Positions 1-5,843 of a stretch of DNA of 6,421 nucleotides are shown piece by piece. How positions within the stretch are numbered: the first letter of the stretch is position 1; every line of letters begins with the position of its first letter. The notes beneath the pieces were generated by a model. It did no database searches. It saw nothing but the letters and a program-made list of their open reading frames with translations, and was not told the DNA's origin. Source of the stretch: an uncultured bacterium (GTDB lineage: Bacteria > Eisenbacteria > RBG-16-71-46 > CAIMUX01); NCBI GenBank assembly GCA_946886185.1, contig CAMPIC010000177.1:1-6421 (forward strand), in the 5' to 3' direction. Both the position numbers and the translations under genes were made by a program.

Positions 1-300
1 GGCGTCACCACCGTGGTGGACGAGGCCGGGATCCTCGCGGGCATCCTCACCGACGGCGACCTGCGCCGGATCGTGCACAAGCACGGCCGAATCGACGGGT
101 TGCGTCTGGCAGAAGTCATGACCGTCCATCCGCGCACCATCGACGGAGGCGCGCTCGTCGCTTCCGCCGTGGAACGGATGGAGAACAATCCAAAGGGACC
201 GATCACATCTCTGGTGGTGACCGATTCCGAAGGGCGCCCGGAAGGGATCATCCACCTCCACGATTGTTTGCGGCTGAGGCCCGAACGGTCCGCGCCCTGA
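1..300 (+). CDS. kdsD: Arabinose-5-phosphate isomerase (KdsD/KpsF family), C-terminal CBS part, 5' truncated
   Basis: The reading frame is open from base 1 and ends at TGA 298-300, so only about 99 C-terminal residues are seen. They hold the end of one CBS domain (TDGDLRR at about residues 18-24) and a second, complete one (AEVMTVHPRTI, then SLVVTDSEGRPEGIIHLHD). The TDGDLRR and GIIHLHD signatures are typical of the C-terminal CBS pair of KdsD/KpsF/GutQ isomerases, which convert ribulose-5-phosphate to arabinose-5-phosphate for Kdo synthesis in the cytoplasm. The catalytic SIS domain lies upstream of the window. Tandem CBS domains also occur in other proteins, such as nucleotidyltransferases, but the lptC-lptB neighbours favour KdsD. 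The second CBS domain has a slightly unusual NNPKGPITSL stretch where the family usually has a shorter 'H-x-I-T/S-x-L' segment. No kdsC-like HAD phosphatase follows it, although one often does. Confidence 0.8.
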   Translation, partial: GVTTVVDEAGILAGILTDGDLRRIVHKHGRIDGLRLAEVMTVHPRTIDGGALVASAVERMENNPKGPITSLVVTDSEGRPEGIIHLHDCLRLRPERSAP

Positions 301-402
301 CGCAATGATGCCTTCATCGTGAGGCACACTCCTCCCATGCACTCCCGCGCACATGCGGCCGACCACCGGCGGTGCGATCGTGCTGTCGGATGTTTCGAAC
401 AC

Positions 403-1029
403 ATGGGTCAGTTCGGACACCGGCGCTTCAGGCTCATCGGTCGTTTCGAGCCTGCCGTTACTTTCCGACGCATCCAGCGCCTCGGGCAGATGAGCATCGT
501 GCTGCTCGTGGGACTCGTCGCGATCGTGGGGTGTGGAGGAGATGCGACGCCTCCGCCGCGCTCTCCCGAAGTCGGAGGCCCGCGGCAGGTTCTTCAGGAC
601 GTCGAGATGCGCCAGACCAGCCTGCGCGGCAACGAGTGGGTGCTCCGGGCGGAAACCGCGCGCAGCTACGAAGAGGGGGAGCCGACCCAACTGGAAGGAC
701 TGGCGGTCGATTTCTACGACGGAAGCAATGTGGTGCGCTCCACCTTGACGAGCAAGCGAGGGTCGGTGCGAACGGATCCTGCCATGCTGGTGGCGCAGGA
801 TTCGGTCGTGGTGGTGACCAACGAAGGCGAGCGTCTCGAAACCAGCTATCTGGAATGGGATCCAGACGTCGGCCAGGTGAAGACGAGCGAGCCGTTCACG
901 CTCTATCGTGGAGCCGATATCGTCACCGGAGTGGGGATCCAAGCCGATCCCGATCTGAAGCACTACTCGGTGAACCGCGAGCTTCGCGTCGTGGTGCGCG
1001 ACGAGACGGGAGCGGGACAGAAGCTATGA
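403..1029 (+). CDS. lptC: LPS export ABC transporter periplasmic protein LptC (predicted lipoprotein; start uncertain)
   Basis: LptC links the inner-membrane LptBFG extractor to the periplasmic Lpt bridge and passes LPS along its beta-jellyroll. The mature part (about 165 residues after the Cys codon at 532-534) has the family pattern: VEMRQTSLRGNEWVLRAE, then AVDFYDG, then LETSYLEWDPD, then a terminal strand ending RGADIVTGVGIQADPDL. The N-terminus has a hydrophobic run, MSIVLLVGLVAIVGC, ending in a lipobox-like IVGC, so the anchor may be a lipid rather than a transmembrane helix. Three starts are possible: GTG 319, ATG 403 and ATG 490. Starting at 490 gives a short signal peptide without positive charge; starting at 403 adds a long Arg-rich n-region; the 319-402 part is rich in His, Cys and Arg and looks non-coding. 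None has a good ribosome binding site. I chose 403 as a compromise. The stop is 13 nt before the ATG of lptB, and no lptA lies between them. Confidence 0.82.
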   Translation: MGQFGHRRFRLIGRFEPAVTFRRIQRLGQMSIVLLVGLVAIVGCGGDATPPPRSPEVGGPRQVLQDVEMRQTSLRGNEWVLRAETARSYEEGEPTQLEGLAVDFYDGSNVVRSTLTSKRGSVRTDPAMLVAQDSVVVVTNEGERLETSYLEWDPDVGQVKTSEPFTLYRGADIVTGVGIQADPDLKHYSVNRELRVVVRDETGAGQKL

Positions 1030-1031
1030 GC

Positions 1032-1038
1032 GGAAGGA
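1032..1038 (+). promoter_or_regulatory. Ribosome binding site of lptB
   Basis: The purine run GGAAGGA sits 4 nt before ATG 1043. A GTG at 1040 in the same frame is only 1 nt from it and is too close, so ATG 1043 is the likelier start. The site lies directly after the lptC stop codon, which suits translation of both genes from one transcript. Confidence 0.55.
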
Positions 1039-1042
1039 CGTG

Positions 1043-1819
1043 ATGTCGGCGCAGGAGATGGTGAGTCGCGAGATCGGTTCGACGCCGTTGGTGGATGCGG
1101 CCGCGCTCGAAGCGGTCGATCTCGTGCGCGACTACGGCAAGCTGCGCGTGGTGAACGGCGTTTCCCTCCACGTCAATCCCGGGGAAGTGGTGGGGCTGCT
1201 CGGCCCCAACGGCGCGGGCAAGTCGACCACCTTCTATATGATCGTCGGCCAGCTGCCCCCGACGAGCGGATCGATCCGGATGGGGGGGCAGGACATCACC
1301 CGCGAGCCGATGTACCGCCGCGCCGCACTCGGAATCGGCTATCTCTCCCAGGAACCGAGCGTGTTCCGCAAGCTCACGGTGTGGGAGAACGTCATGGCGA
1401 TCCTCGAGACCATGAAGCTCTCCAAGAAAGAGCGCGAGGCGCGCTGCCTGGCGTTGCTGCAGGAGCTCGACATCGTCCATATCAAGGATCGCAAGGGATA
1501 CCAGCTCTCGGGCGGAGAGCGCCGGCGCACCGAGATCAGTCGAGCGCTCGTCACCAGTCCGAAGTTCATCCTCCTCGATGAGCCGTTCGTGGGGATCGAT
1601 CCGATCGCGGTGCAGGAGATTCGTCAGATCATTCTTTCCCTGCGCGCCAAAGGTCTGGGCGTGCTGATCACCGATCACAGCGTGCGCGAGACCTTGAGCG
1701 CTACCGACCGCGCCTACCTCATGTACGAAGGCAAGATCCTGATTTCGGGCAACGCGGAGGCGCTCGCGGGGGATCCGCAGGCTCGAAAATTGTATCTGGG
1801 GGAGAACTTTCGACTCTGA
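1043..1819 (+). CDS. lptB: LPS export ABC transporter ATP-binding protein LptB
   Basis: This is the cytoplasmic ATPase that drives LPS extraction by LptF/LptG at the inner membrane. All ABC ATPase motifs are intact (numbered from ATG 1043, 258 residues): Walker A GPNGAGKST at 54-62, Q-loop Gln in YLSQEPSVFRKLTV near 103, signature LSGGERRR at 155-162, Walker B FILLDEP ending in D179/E180, and the H-switch in TDHSVRET at His212. The segments SQEPSVFRKLTVWENV, FVGIDPIAVQEI and ITDHSVRETL are characteristic of LptB and separate it from amino-acid (LivF/LivG) ATPases. The protein has about 20 extra residues before the first beta strand (LEAVDLVRDYGK) compared with the short E. coli form. It follows lptC directly and precedes rpoN by 31 nt, as in many lpt-rpoN clusters. 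LptF and LptG are not in the window. Confidence 0.96.
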   Translation: MSAQEMVSREIGSTPLVDAAALEAVDLVRDYGKLRVVNGVSLHVNPGEVVGLLGPNGAGKSTTFYMIVGQLPPTSGSIRMGGQDITREPMYRRAALGIGYLSQEPSVFRKLTVWENVMAILETMKLSKKEREARCLALLQELDIVHIKDRKGYQLSGGERRRTEISRALVTSPKFILLDEPFVGIDPIAVQEIRQIILSLRAKGLGVLITDHSVRETLSATDRAYLMYEGKILISGNAEALAGDPQARKLYLGENFRL

Positions 1820-1840
1820 AACGTCGGTCTACGAGGGGCA

Positions 1841-1845
1841 AGGAG
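1841..1845 (+). promoter_or_regulatory. Ribosome binding site of rpoN
   Basis: AGGAG (within the run AAGGAGA) lies 5 nt before ATG 1851. It supports that codon as the rpoN start and lies in the 31-nt gap after lptB. Confidence 0.7.
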
Positions 1846-1850
1846 ATCCG

Positions 1851-3422
1851 ATGCGTCAGCACGCGCGACTGTCCCTCAGTACCCGTCCCAGTCTTCGAAT
1901 CAGCCCCGGAGTCCAGTTGGCGCTCGAACTGCTGCAGAGCCCCGCGCAGGAGCTGCGGGCGCGCATCGAGCGGGAGGTGGCATCCAATCCGCTCCTCGAG
2001 CTGCTCGATGACGACGAACCGGATCTGCCGGCGGGAAATGGAGATGCCGCCGAAGGGCGCGGATCCGAGGAGGCGTTCGATTTCCCGACGGAGGCGAAGA
2101 CGCTCGAACCTCCGTCGTCCGACGATTCAATGGACTCTCCGTCGTCCGACGACCCATTCGGCTCTCCGTCGTCCGACGACCCATTCGACTCTCCGTCGTC
2201 CGACGACCCATTCGACTCTTCGTCGCCCGATGGCGTGGATGGGCGCGACGACCTCGATCCGTGGAACGTGGCGGCGGCTCCGCGCGGAGTGATCGAGACC
2301 GTCGAGGCGGTGGATCGCGACCGGCGCGGGGAGCTGGGGCTGCAGGAGGTGCTGATCGCACAGCTGCGACTGGAACAGCGGGATCCAATCATCCTCGAGC
2401 AGGCCACCTTTCTCATCGGCTGTCTGGACGCGCGCGGGTACCTGGGCGCCTCCCTGGAGCAGATCGCGGACGACCTGAAGACCGAACCGAGCCACCTCGA
2501 GCAGGCGCTGCGTGCCGTGCAGCAACTCGATCCTCCCGGAATCGGAGCACGCGATCTCCGCGAGTGCCTCCTGCTCCAGCTGCGCCGCGCAGACAGCGGG
2601 CAGAGTCTGGCGGCCGGCATTCTCGAGGAGGGATTCGACCTCCTGACCCGGCACCAGTACGCGGCTCTGCAGCGCCGGTTCGAGATCGGGGAAGACGAGC
2701 TCGAGTCCGCGCTCTGCGAAATCCGCCGCCTCGATCCCTGTCCCGGGGGCGGGATCGGAGCGCACGCTCCCCAGTACGTCATTCCGGATCTGGTGGTCCG
2801 GGAAGTGGGCGATACACTCGAAGTGCATTTGGGAGAGCGAAGCTCTCCGCGAGTGCGCATCGATCCTCTCTACAGCCGTCTCGCGAGCGAAGCGCCGGAG
2901 CCCGCGCTGGGCGACTTTCTGAACGGACGCCTTCGATCCGCGCGCTGGTTCCTGCGGGCGCTCGACCGCCGCCGCCTCACCTTGATCCGCGTGACGGAGG
3001 CGATCGTGGAGGCCCAGAGCGAGTTCTTCAGCGCAGGGGCCGGTGCGCTCCGTCCCCTGACGCTCCGGCAGATCGCCGATCGAGTGGGGCTCCACGAATC
3101 GACCGTGGCTCGGGTTACGAAAGACAAATACGTGGAAACGCCACGGGGGATCTTTCCGCTCAAGTTCTTCTTTTCCAGTAGAATCAGCACCGAATCGGGA
3201 AGGGACACCTCGGCGCGGGCGGTCAAATCGAAGATTCGGGAGATGATCGATTCGGAGCCGAGCGATCAGCCGTTATCCGACGACGCGATCGTCCGATGTT
3301 TGGAGGGAGAAGGAATCCGGATCGCCAGGAGGACGGTGGCCAAGTATCGCGATCAGATGCGGATCGCACGCGCTCGATTTCGACGGAGGCGATCTCCGGC
3401 GAGCGGCCGGCGGATCGGATAG
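1851..3422 (+). CDS. rpoN: RNA polymerase sigma-54 factor RpoN
   Basis: Sigma-54 directs core RNA polymerase to -24/-12 promoters and needs an AAA+ activator to open them. The 523-residue product shows the family layout. Region I (about 11-51) has LRISPGVQLALELLQ and ends in SNPLLEL, the activator-interacting part. An acidic linker (about 52-135) corresponds to Region II and contains four 9-residue repeats. The core-binding domain begins around LGLQEVLIAQLRLEQ and includes FLIGCLDARGYL and QQLDPPGIGARDLRECLLLQL. A helix-turn-helix region spans about 403-443 (LRQIADRVGLHESTVARV, KYVETPRGIFPLKFFFSS). The RpoN box, ARRTVAKYR at 492-500, which reads the -24 element, is intact. The protein ends in a basic tail (RARFRRRR, then SPASGRRIG) of about 20 residues after the box. 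A good ribosome binding site precedes ATG 1851. Nothing suggests it is broken. Confidence 0.97.
   Translation: MRQHARLSLSTRPSLRISPGVQLALELLQSPAQELRARIEREVASNPLLELLDDDEPDLPAGNGDAAEGRGSEEAFDFPTEAKTLEPPSSDDSMDSPSSDDPFGSPSSDDPFDSPSSDDPFDSSSPDGVDGRDDLDPWNVAAAPRGVIETVEAVDRDRRGELGLQEVLIAQLRLEQRDPIILEQATFLIGCLDARGYLGASLEQIADDLKTEPSHLEQALRAVQQLDPPGIGARDLRECLLLQLRRADSGQSLAAGILEEGFDLLTRHQYAALQRRFEIGEDELESALCEIRRLDPCPGGGIGAHAPQYVIPDLVVREVGDTLEVHLGERSSPRVRIDPLYSRLASEAPEPALGDFLNGRLRSARWFLRALDRRRLTLIRVTEAIVEAQSEFFSAGAGALRPLTLRQIADRVGLHESTVARVTKDKYVETPRGIFPLKFFFSSRISTESGRDTSARAVKSKIREMIDSEPSDQPLSDDAIVRCLEGEGIRIARRTVAKYRDQMRIARARFRRRRSPASGRRIG
2112..2234 (+). repeat. 27-bp in-frame tandem repeat in the rpoN acidic linker (four full units plus a degenerate fifth)
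   Basis: The units begin at 2112, 2139, 2166 and 2193, each 27 bp and each starting CCGTCGTCCGACGA. They encode PSSDDSMDS, PSSDDPFGS, PSSDDPFDS and PSSDDPFDS (RpoN residues 88-123). Units 3 and 4 are identical; unit 2 differs from them by one base; unit 1 differs at a few bases. A decayed fifth unit (SSPDG) follows from 2220. Because 27 is a multiple of three, gain or loss of units keeps the frame. The near-identity suggests recent duplication by slippage or unequal recombination. Confidence 0.93.
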
Positions 3423-3430
3423 GCAGAAAG

Positions 3431-3439
3431 AGAGGAAGG
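3431..3439 (+). promoter_or_regulatory. Ribosome binding site of hpf
   Basis: AGAGGAAGG lies 6 nt before ATG 3446 and after the rpoN stop. It decides the hpf start: the same frame is open upstream to an ATG at 3296, but that would overlap rpoN by more than 120 nt and add 50 residues with no counterpart in the family. Confidence 0.7.
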
Positions 3440-3445
3440 TTTTTC

Positions 3446-3994
3446 ATGGAGATCACCATCAGTAGCCGGAAGTTCAAGTTGGAGCCGGAGCTGAAGGACC
3501 ATGCCGAAAAGCGAATTTCCAAGTTCACTCGCTACCTGGAACCGATTCAAGAAGCGCATCTCGTTCTCGCGCAGGAAAAGTACCGGCAGATCGCGGAGCT
3601 CACCATCCACGGGGCGGGGGGAGTCGATCTCGTCAGCCGCGAGCAGACGACCGACATGGTCTCCTCCATCGATCGCGTTTGCGACCGCGTGGAGCGCCAG
3701 ATCAAGAAGGTCGCCCAGAGGATGAAGACGCGCAAGTCAGCTGCGCGCACCATTCCGGCCGGTTCGGTGGTGGAGGAGGAGGAGCTGCCGGGGATCGAGG
3801 TGGAGGAGGAGTTCCAACCGGTGGTGGTGCGCACCAGCCGATTCATGCGCGATCCGCTCACCGTCGAGGAAGCGATTCATCAGCTGCGCGATCGCGACTG
3901 GGACTTCCTCATGTTCCACAACTCGCGCAGCGGCAAGATGGCGGTCGTGTTCCACCGGGAAGACGGAAACTTCGGCCTGGTCGAGCCGGAGTAG
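3446..3994 (+). CDS. hpf: Ribosome hibernation-promoting factor, long form (HPF/RaiA family)
   Basis: The 182-residue product has both domains of a long HPF. The N-terminal domain (about 1-100) has the beta-alpha-beta-beta-beta-alpha pattern of HPF/YfiA: MEITISSRKFKLEPELKDHA, then ISKFTRYL, then DMVSSIDRVCDRVERQIKK, and it ends in a basic stretch that would sit in the mRNA/tRNA channel of the 30S subunit. A linker rich in Glu (about 109-123) joins it to a C-terminal domain (about 124-182: VVVRTSRFMRDPLTVEEAI, DFLMFHNS, DGNFGLVEPE) like the dimerisation domain that joins two ribosomes into 100S particles. Short HPFs of gammaproteobacteria lack this second domain, so direct 100S formation without a separate RMF is expected. 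It sits 23 nt after rpoN, its usual neighbour, and 6 nt before hprK. Confidence 0.95.
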   Translation: MEITISSRKFKLEPELKDHAEKRISKFTRYLEPIQEAHLVLAQEKYRQIAELTIHGAGGVDLVSREQTTDMVSSIDRVCDRVERQIKKVAQRMKTRKSAARTIPAGSVVEEEELPGIEVEEEFQPVVVRTSRFMRDPLTVEEAIHQLRDRDWDFLMFHNSRSGKMAVVFHREDGNFGLVEPE

Positions 3995-4000
3995 GCGCTG

Positions 4001-4966
4001 ATGGCAGTCCTGCTCACGGACCTCATGACCCAGCTGCGCCCGCAGCTGCAACTGGAGAGTCTGACCGGCGAGGTCGATCCGCAGAGAAGCGTGACGAGCC
4101 CGGACGTCAATCGTCCGGGCCTCGCGCTCACCGGGTTCACCGAGTGCTTTCGCGCCGAGCGGATCCAGATCCTCGGCGCATCCGAATTGCGCTACTTGAC
4201 GAGCCTCTCCCCGGAGCAGTGCGGGAAAGCGGTGCGCTTCGTGTTCCAGTTCGAGGTGCCGTGTATGGTGATCTGCCGGGATCTGGAGCCTCCGCCCGGT
4301 CTGCTCGACGCGGCGCGCGAGTATCAGGTGCCGGTGCTGCGCTCGCCGCAATCGACTCTCGACGTGATCCACGAGCTGACCCACCGCCTGGAAGAGATGC
4401 TCGCTCCCACGACCACGGTGCACGGCTCCCTGGTCGACGTCTACGGAGTCGGGCTGCTCATCACCGGGCGGAGCGCGATCGGAAAATCGGAATGCGCGCT
4501 CGATCTGGTGGAGCGCGGCCACCGGCTGGTGGCGGACGATGTGGTCACGATCAAAAAGCAGGCGGACAATGTCCTCATCGGGCGCGGCAATGAGCTGCTC
4601 CGGCACTGCATGGAAATCCGCGGTCTGGGAATCATCGATGTCCAGTCGATCTTCGGCATCCGCGCGATCCGCGCGCAGAAGCGGGTGGAAGTCGAGATCA
4701 ATCTGCAGGAGTGGGATCAGAAGCAGGACTACGAGCGGCATGGATTGGGCGAGCAGCGCACCGAAATCCTGAGCGTGCCGATCAGCAAAGTGGTCGTGCC
4801 GATCTTTCCGGGCAAGAACATCACCGTGATCTGCGAGGCGATCGCGCTCAATTATCTGGTCAAAGCGTACGGCTACGACCCCGCCAAACACTTCAACGAG
4901 AACTTGCTCGAGCTCATGCGCCGCAAGGCGAACCTGGCCGTCCTGGCTCGAGACGACATCGAATGA
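4001..4966 (+). CDS. hprK: HPr kinase/phosphorylase HprK
   Basis: HprK phosphorylates HPr on its regulatory serine using ATP or pyrophosphate and removes the phosphate again, linking PTS activity to the energy state of the cell. The 321-residue length is normal. The N-terminal domain (about 1-130) carries LGASELRYLTSLSPEQ and the VPCMVICRDLEPP stretch. The catalytic domain shows the conserved His in VHGSLVDVYGVGLLITG (His141), a P-loop GRSAIGKSE at 156-164, the Asp pair in VADDVV (179-180), the family signature MEIRGLGIIDVQ at 204-215, and PGKN with the C-terminal helix near 270-305. The P-loop is slightly off the usual G-D/E-S-G-x-G-K-S-E pattern (Arg157, Ala159), but the Gly, Lys and Ser that bind phosphate are kept, so activity is expected. 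The start at ATG 4001 has a GGAG at 3988-3991. HPr itself is not in the window. Confidence 0.96.
   Translation: MAVLLTDLMTQLRPQLQLESLTGEVDPQRSVTSPDVNRPGLALTGFTECFRAERIQILGASELRYLTSLSPEQCGKAVRFVFQFEVPCMVICRDLEPPPGLLDAAREYQVPVLRSPQSTLDVIHELTHRLEEMLAPTTTVHGSLVDVYGVGLLITGRSAIGKSECALDLVERGHRLVADDVVTIKKQADNVLIGRGNELLRHCMEIRGLGIIDVQSIFGIRAIRAQKRVEVEINLQEWDQKQDYERHGLGEQRTEILSVPISKVVVPIFPGKNITVICEAIALNYLVKAYGYDPAKHFNENLLELMRRKANLAVLARDDIE
4098..4120 (+). other. Strong hairpin inside hprK
   Basis: GCCCGGACG (4098-4106) and CGTCCGGGC (4112-4120) form a perfect 9-bp, mostly GC stem with a 5-nt loop, TCAAT. Allowing one bulged base, the flanking GA/TC adds two more pairs. It lies about 100 nt into hprK (codons 33-40). 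No T run follows, so it is not a standard intrinsic terminator. It may be chance in GC-rich coding sequence or an RNA structure within the operon. Confidence 0.5.
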
Positions 4967-4976
4967 ACCGGCCCGC

Positions 4977-5351
4977 ATGGTGACGGCGATCCTCATCACG
5001 CACGGACTGCTCGGAGGGGAGCTGATCCGCGCCGCCGAGACGATTTTGGGAAAGCAAGAGGGTCTGGCGGCGCTCTCCAATCGCGAGGTTTCGCTCGAAT
5101 CGTTGGAAGAGCGCGTGCGCGCCGTGGTGGGCGCCGGCGAGGATCCGGTCTATCTCTTCGTCGACGTGCTGGGAGGGAGCTGCTGCCATGCCGCGCTCCT
5201 CCTGGCGAAGCGGGATCCGCGCATCCGCGTGATCGCCGGAGTCAATCTTCCCATGCTCCTGGAGTTCCTGCACCATCGCGGCCGCGTGGGGGAGGCGGAG
5301 CTGGAAGCGCGCATCCTGCAGCGGGGACGCGAGGGGATTCGGCGGCTGTGA
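4977..5351 (+). CDS. PTS mannose-family EIIA component
   Basis: The 124-residue protein matches the EIIA(Man) fold: it opens with the strand MVTAILITHGLLGGELI, where His9 in THG is the expected phosphate-accepting residue, followed by a helix (ELIRAAETIL). The mid segment VYLFVDVLGGSCCHAALLLA corresponds to the conserved D-x-x-G-G-S/T loop of the family, and VIAGVNLPMLLEFL is the usual last conserved strand-helix. It takes phosphate from HPr and passes it to EIIB in the cytoplasm. The two Cys after GGS, where Pro-x-Asn is common, are a variation. In related clusters, a lone EIIA(Man) after hprK often has a regulatory role; here EIIB and EIIC follow, which favours transport. The start ATG 4977 lies 10 nt after hprK without a clear ribosome binding site, so translational coupling is likely. 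The stop overlaps the EIIB start. Confidence 0.88.
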   Translation: MVTAILITHGLLGGELIRAAETILGKQEGLAALSNREVSLESLEERVRAVVGAGEDPVYLFVDVLGGSCCHAALLLAKRDPRIRVIAGVNLPMLLEFLHHRGRVGEAELEARILQRGREGIRRL

Positions 5352-5842
5352 AAGGCGCCGGAGCTTATCTATGGTTTCGCATCGACGACCGTCTTCTGCA
5401 CGGGCAGGTTGCCCTGGGGTTGGTACTGAATCTCGCTCCCCGCGCCTATCTCCTGGTGGACGACGACCTCGCGGCGGACGAGACGAGCGCCGCGATCTTC
5501 GCGCTCGCGGCCCCGGCGGACGTGACGGTGACCGTGGTGGACCAGGACGCGGCGCTCCGGATGATTCCGGAAGAGCACACCATCGTGCTGGTGCGCTCGG
5601 TGGCGGCGGCTGCGCGGCTGGTGCGGGGCGGCGTGCGCGGTCCCGTCAATCTGGGCGGAGTTCATCGTCACGAAGGCGCCGAGCAGTACCTTCCGTATCT
5701 CTTCCTCGATCGAACCGAGCGCGATCTCTTGCGTGAGCTCATGGAAGAGGGAGTCGAGTTCGTGGTGCAGGACCTGCCGGAGAACTCTCCCCGCGAGCTC
5801 TCCACACTCCTCGACGCGGGACCGAGCGCGGAGCGCGCCTGA
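5348..5842 (+). CDS. PTS mannose/fructose/sorbose-family EIIB component
   Basis: The 164-residue product starts with WFRIDDRLLHGQVALG, the hallmark of EIIB(Man/Sor); His18 in LLHGQV is the expected phosphorylated residue that gives phosphate to the incoming sugar. Further family features are YLLVDDDLAADE, then ALAAPADVTVTVV, then NLGGVH and a C-terminal helix region DLLRELMEEGVEFVVQDLP. It starts with GTG at 5348, whose last two bases open the TGA of EIIA (4-nt GTGA overlap), a strong sign of translational coupling. A GAGGGG run at 5331-5336 could serve as the ribosome binding site at somewhat long spacing. EIIA and EIIB are separate polypeptides here, unlike the fused EIIAB (ManX) of E. coli. 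The sugar cannot be told from the sequence. Confidence 0.92.
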   Translation: MKGAGAYLWFRIDDRLLHGQVALGLVLNLAPRAYLLVDDDLAADETSAAIFALAAPADVTVTVVDQDAALRMIPEEHTIVLVRSVAAAARLVRGGVRGPVNLGGVHRHEGAEQYLPYLFLDRTERDLLRELMEEGVEFVVQDLPENSPRELSTLLDAGPSAERA

Positions 5843-5843
5843 G

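Noticed and set aside
301..402. A promoter or terminator between kdsD and lptC
   Set aside because: I saw no convincing -35/-10 or -24/-12 pair and no stem followed by a T run. Short imperfect inverted repeats near 430-451 are too weak to call.
923..1678. A 251-codon minus-strand frame opposite lptB
   Set aside because: lptB on the other strand is intact and fully diagnostic; the antisense translation resembles nothing I recognise.
2127..3095. Long minus-strand frames opposite rpoN (322 and 334 codons), including the tandem repeat
   Set aside because: They are shadows of rpoN. The 27-bp repeat keeps all frames open, and the translations are Arg/Ser-rich without known motifs.
2261..3181. A 306-codon plus-strand frame inside rpoN
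   Set aside because: The translation is dominated by Arg, Gly, Pro and Ala, and rpoN in the other frame has all its family motifs.
3296..3445. An upstream extension of hpf to ATG 3296
   Set aside because: It would overlap the conserved RpoN box region of rpoN, adds residues unlike HPF, and the good ribosome binding site is before ATG 3446.
3737..5080. A 447-codon open frame on the minus strand, antisense to hpf and hprK and rich in His, Arg, Leu and Asp
   Set aside because: It lies opposite genes with clear family motifs, has low-complexity composition typical of antisense frames in GC-rich DNA, and shows no recognisable domain.
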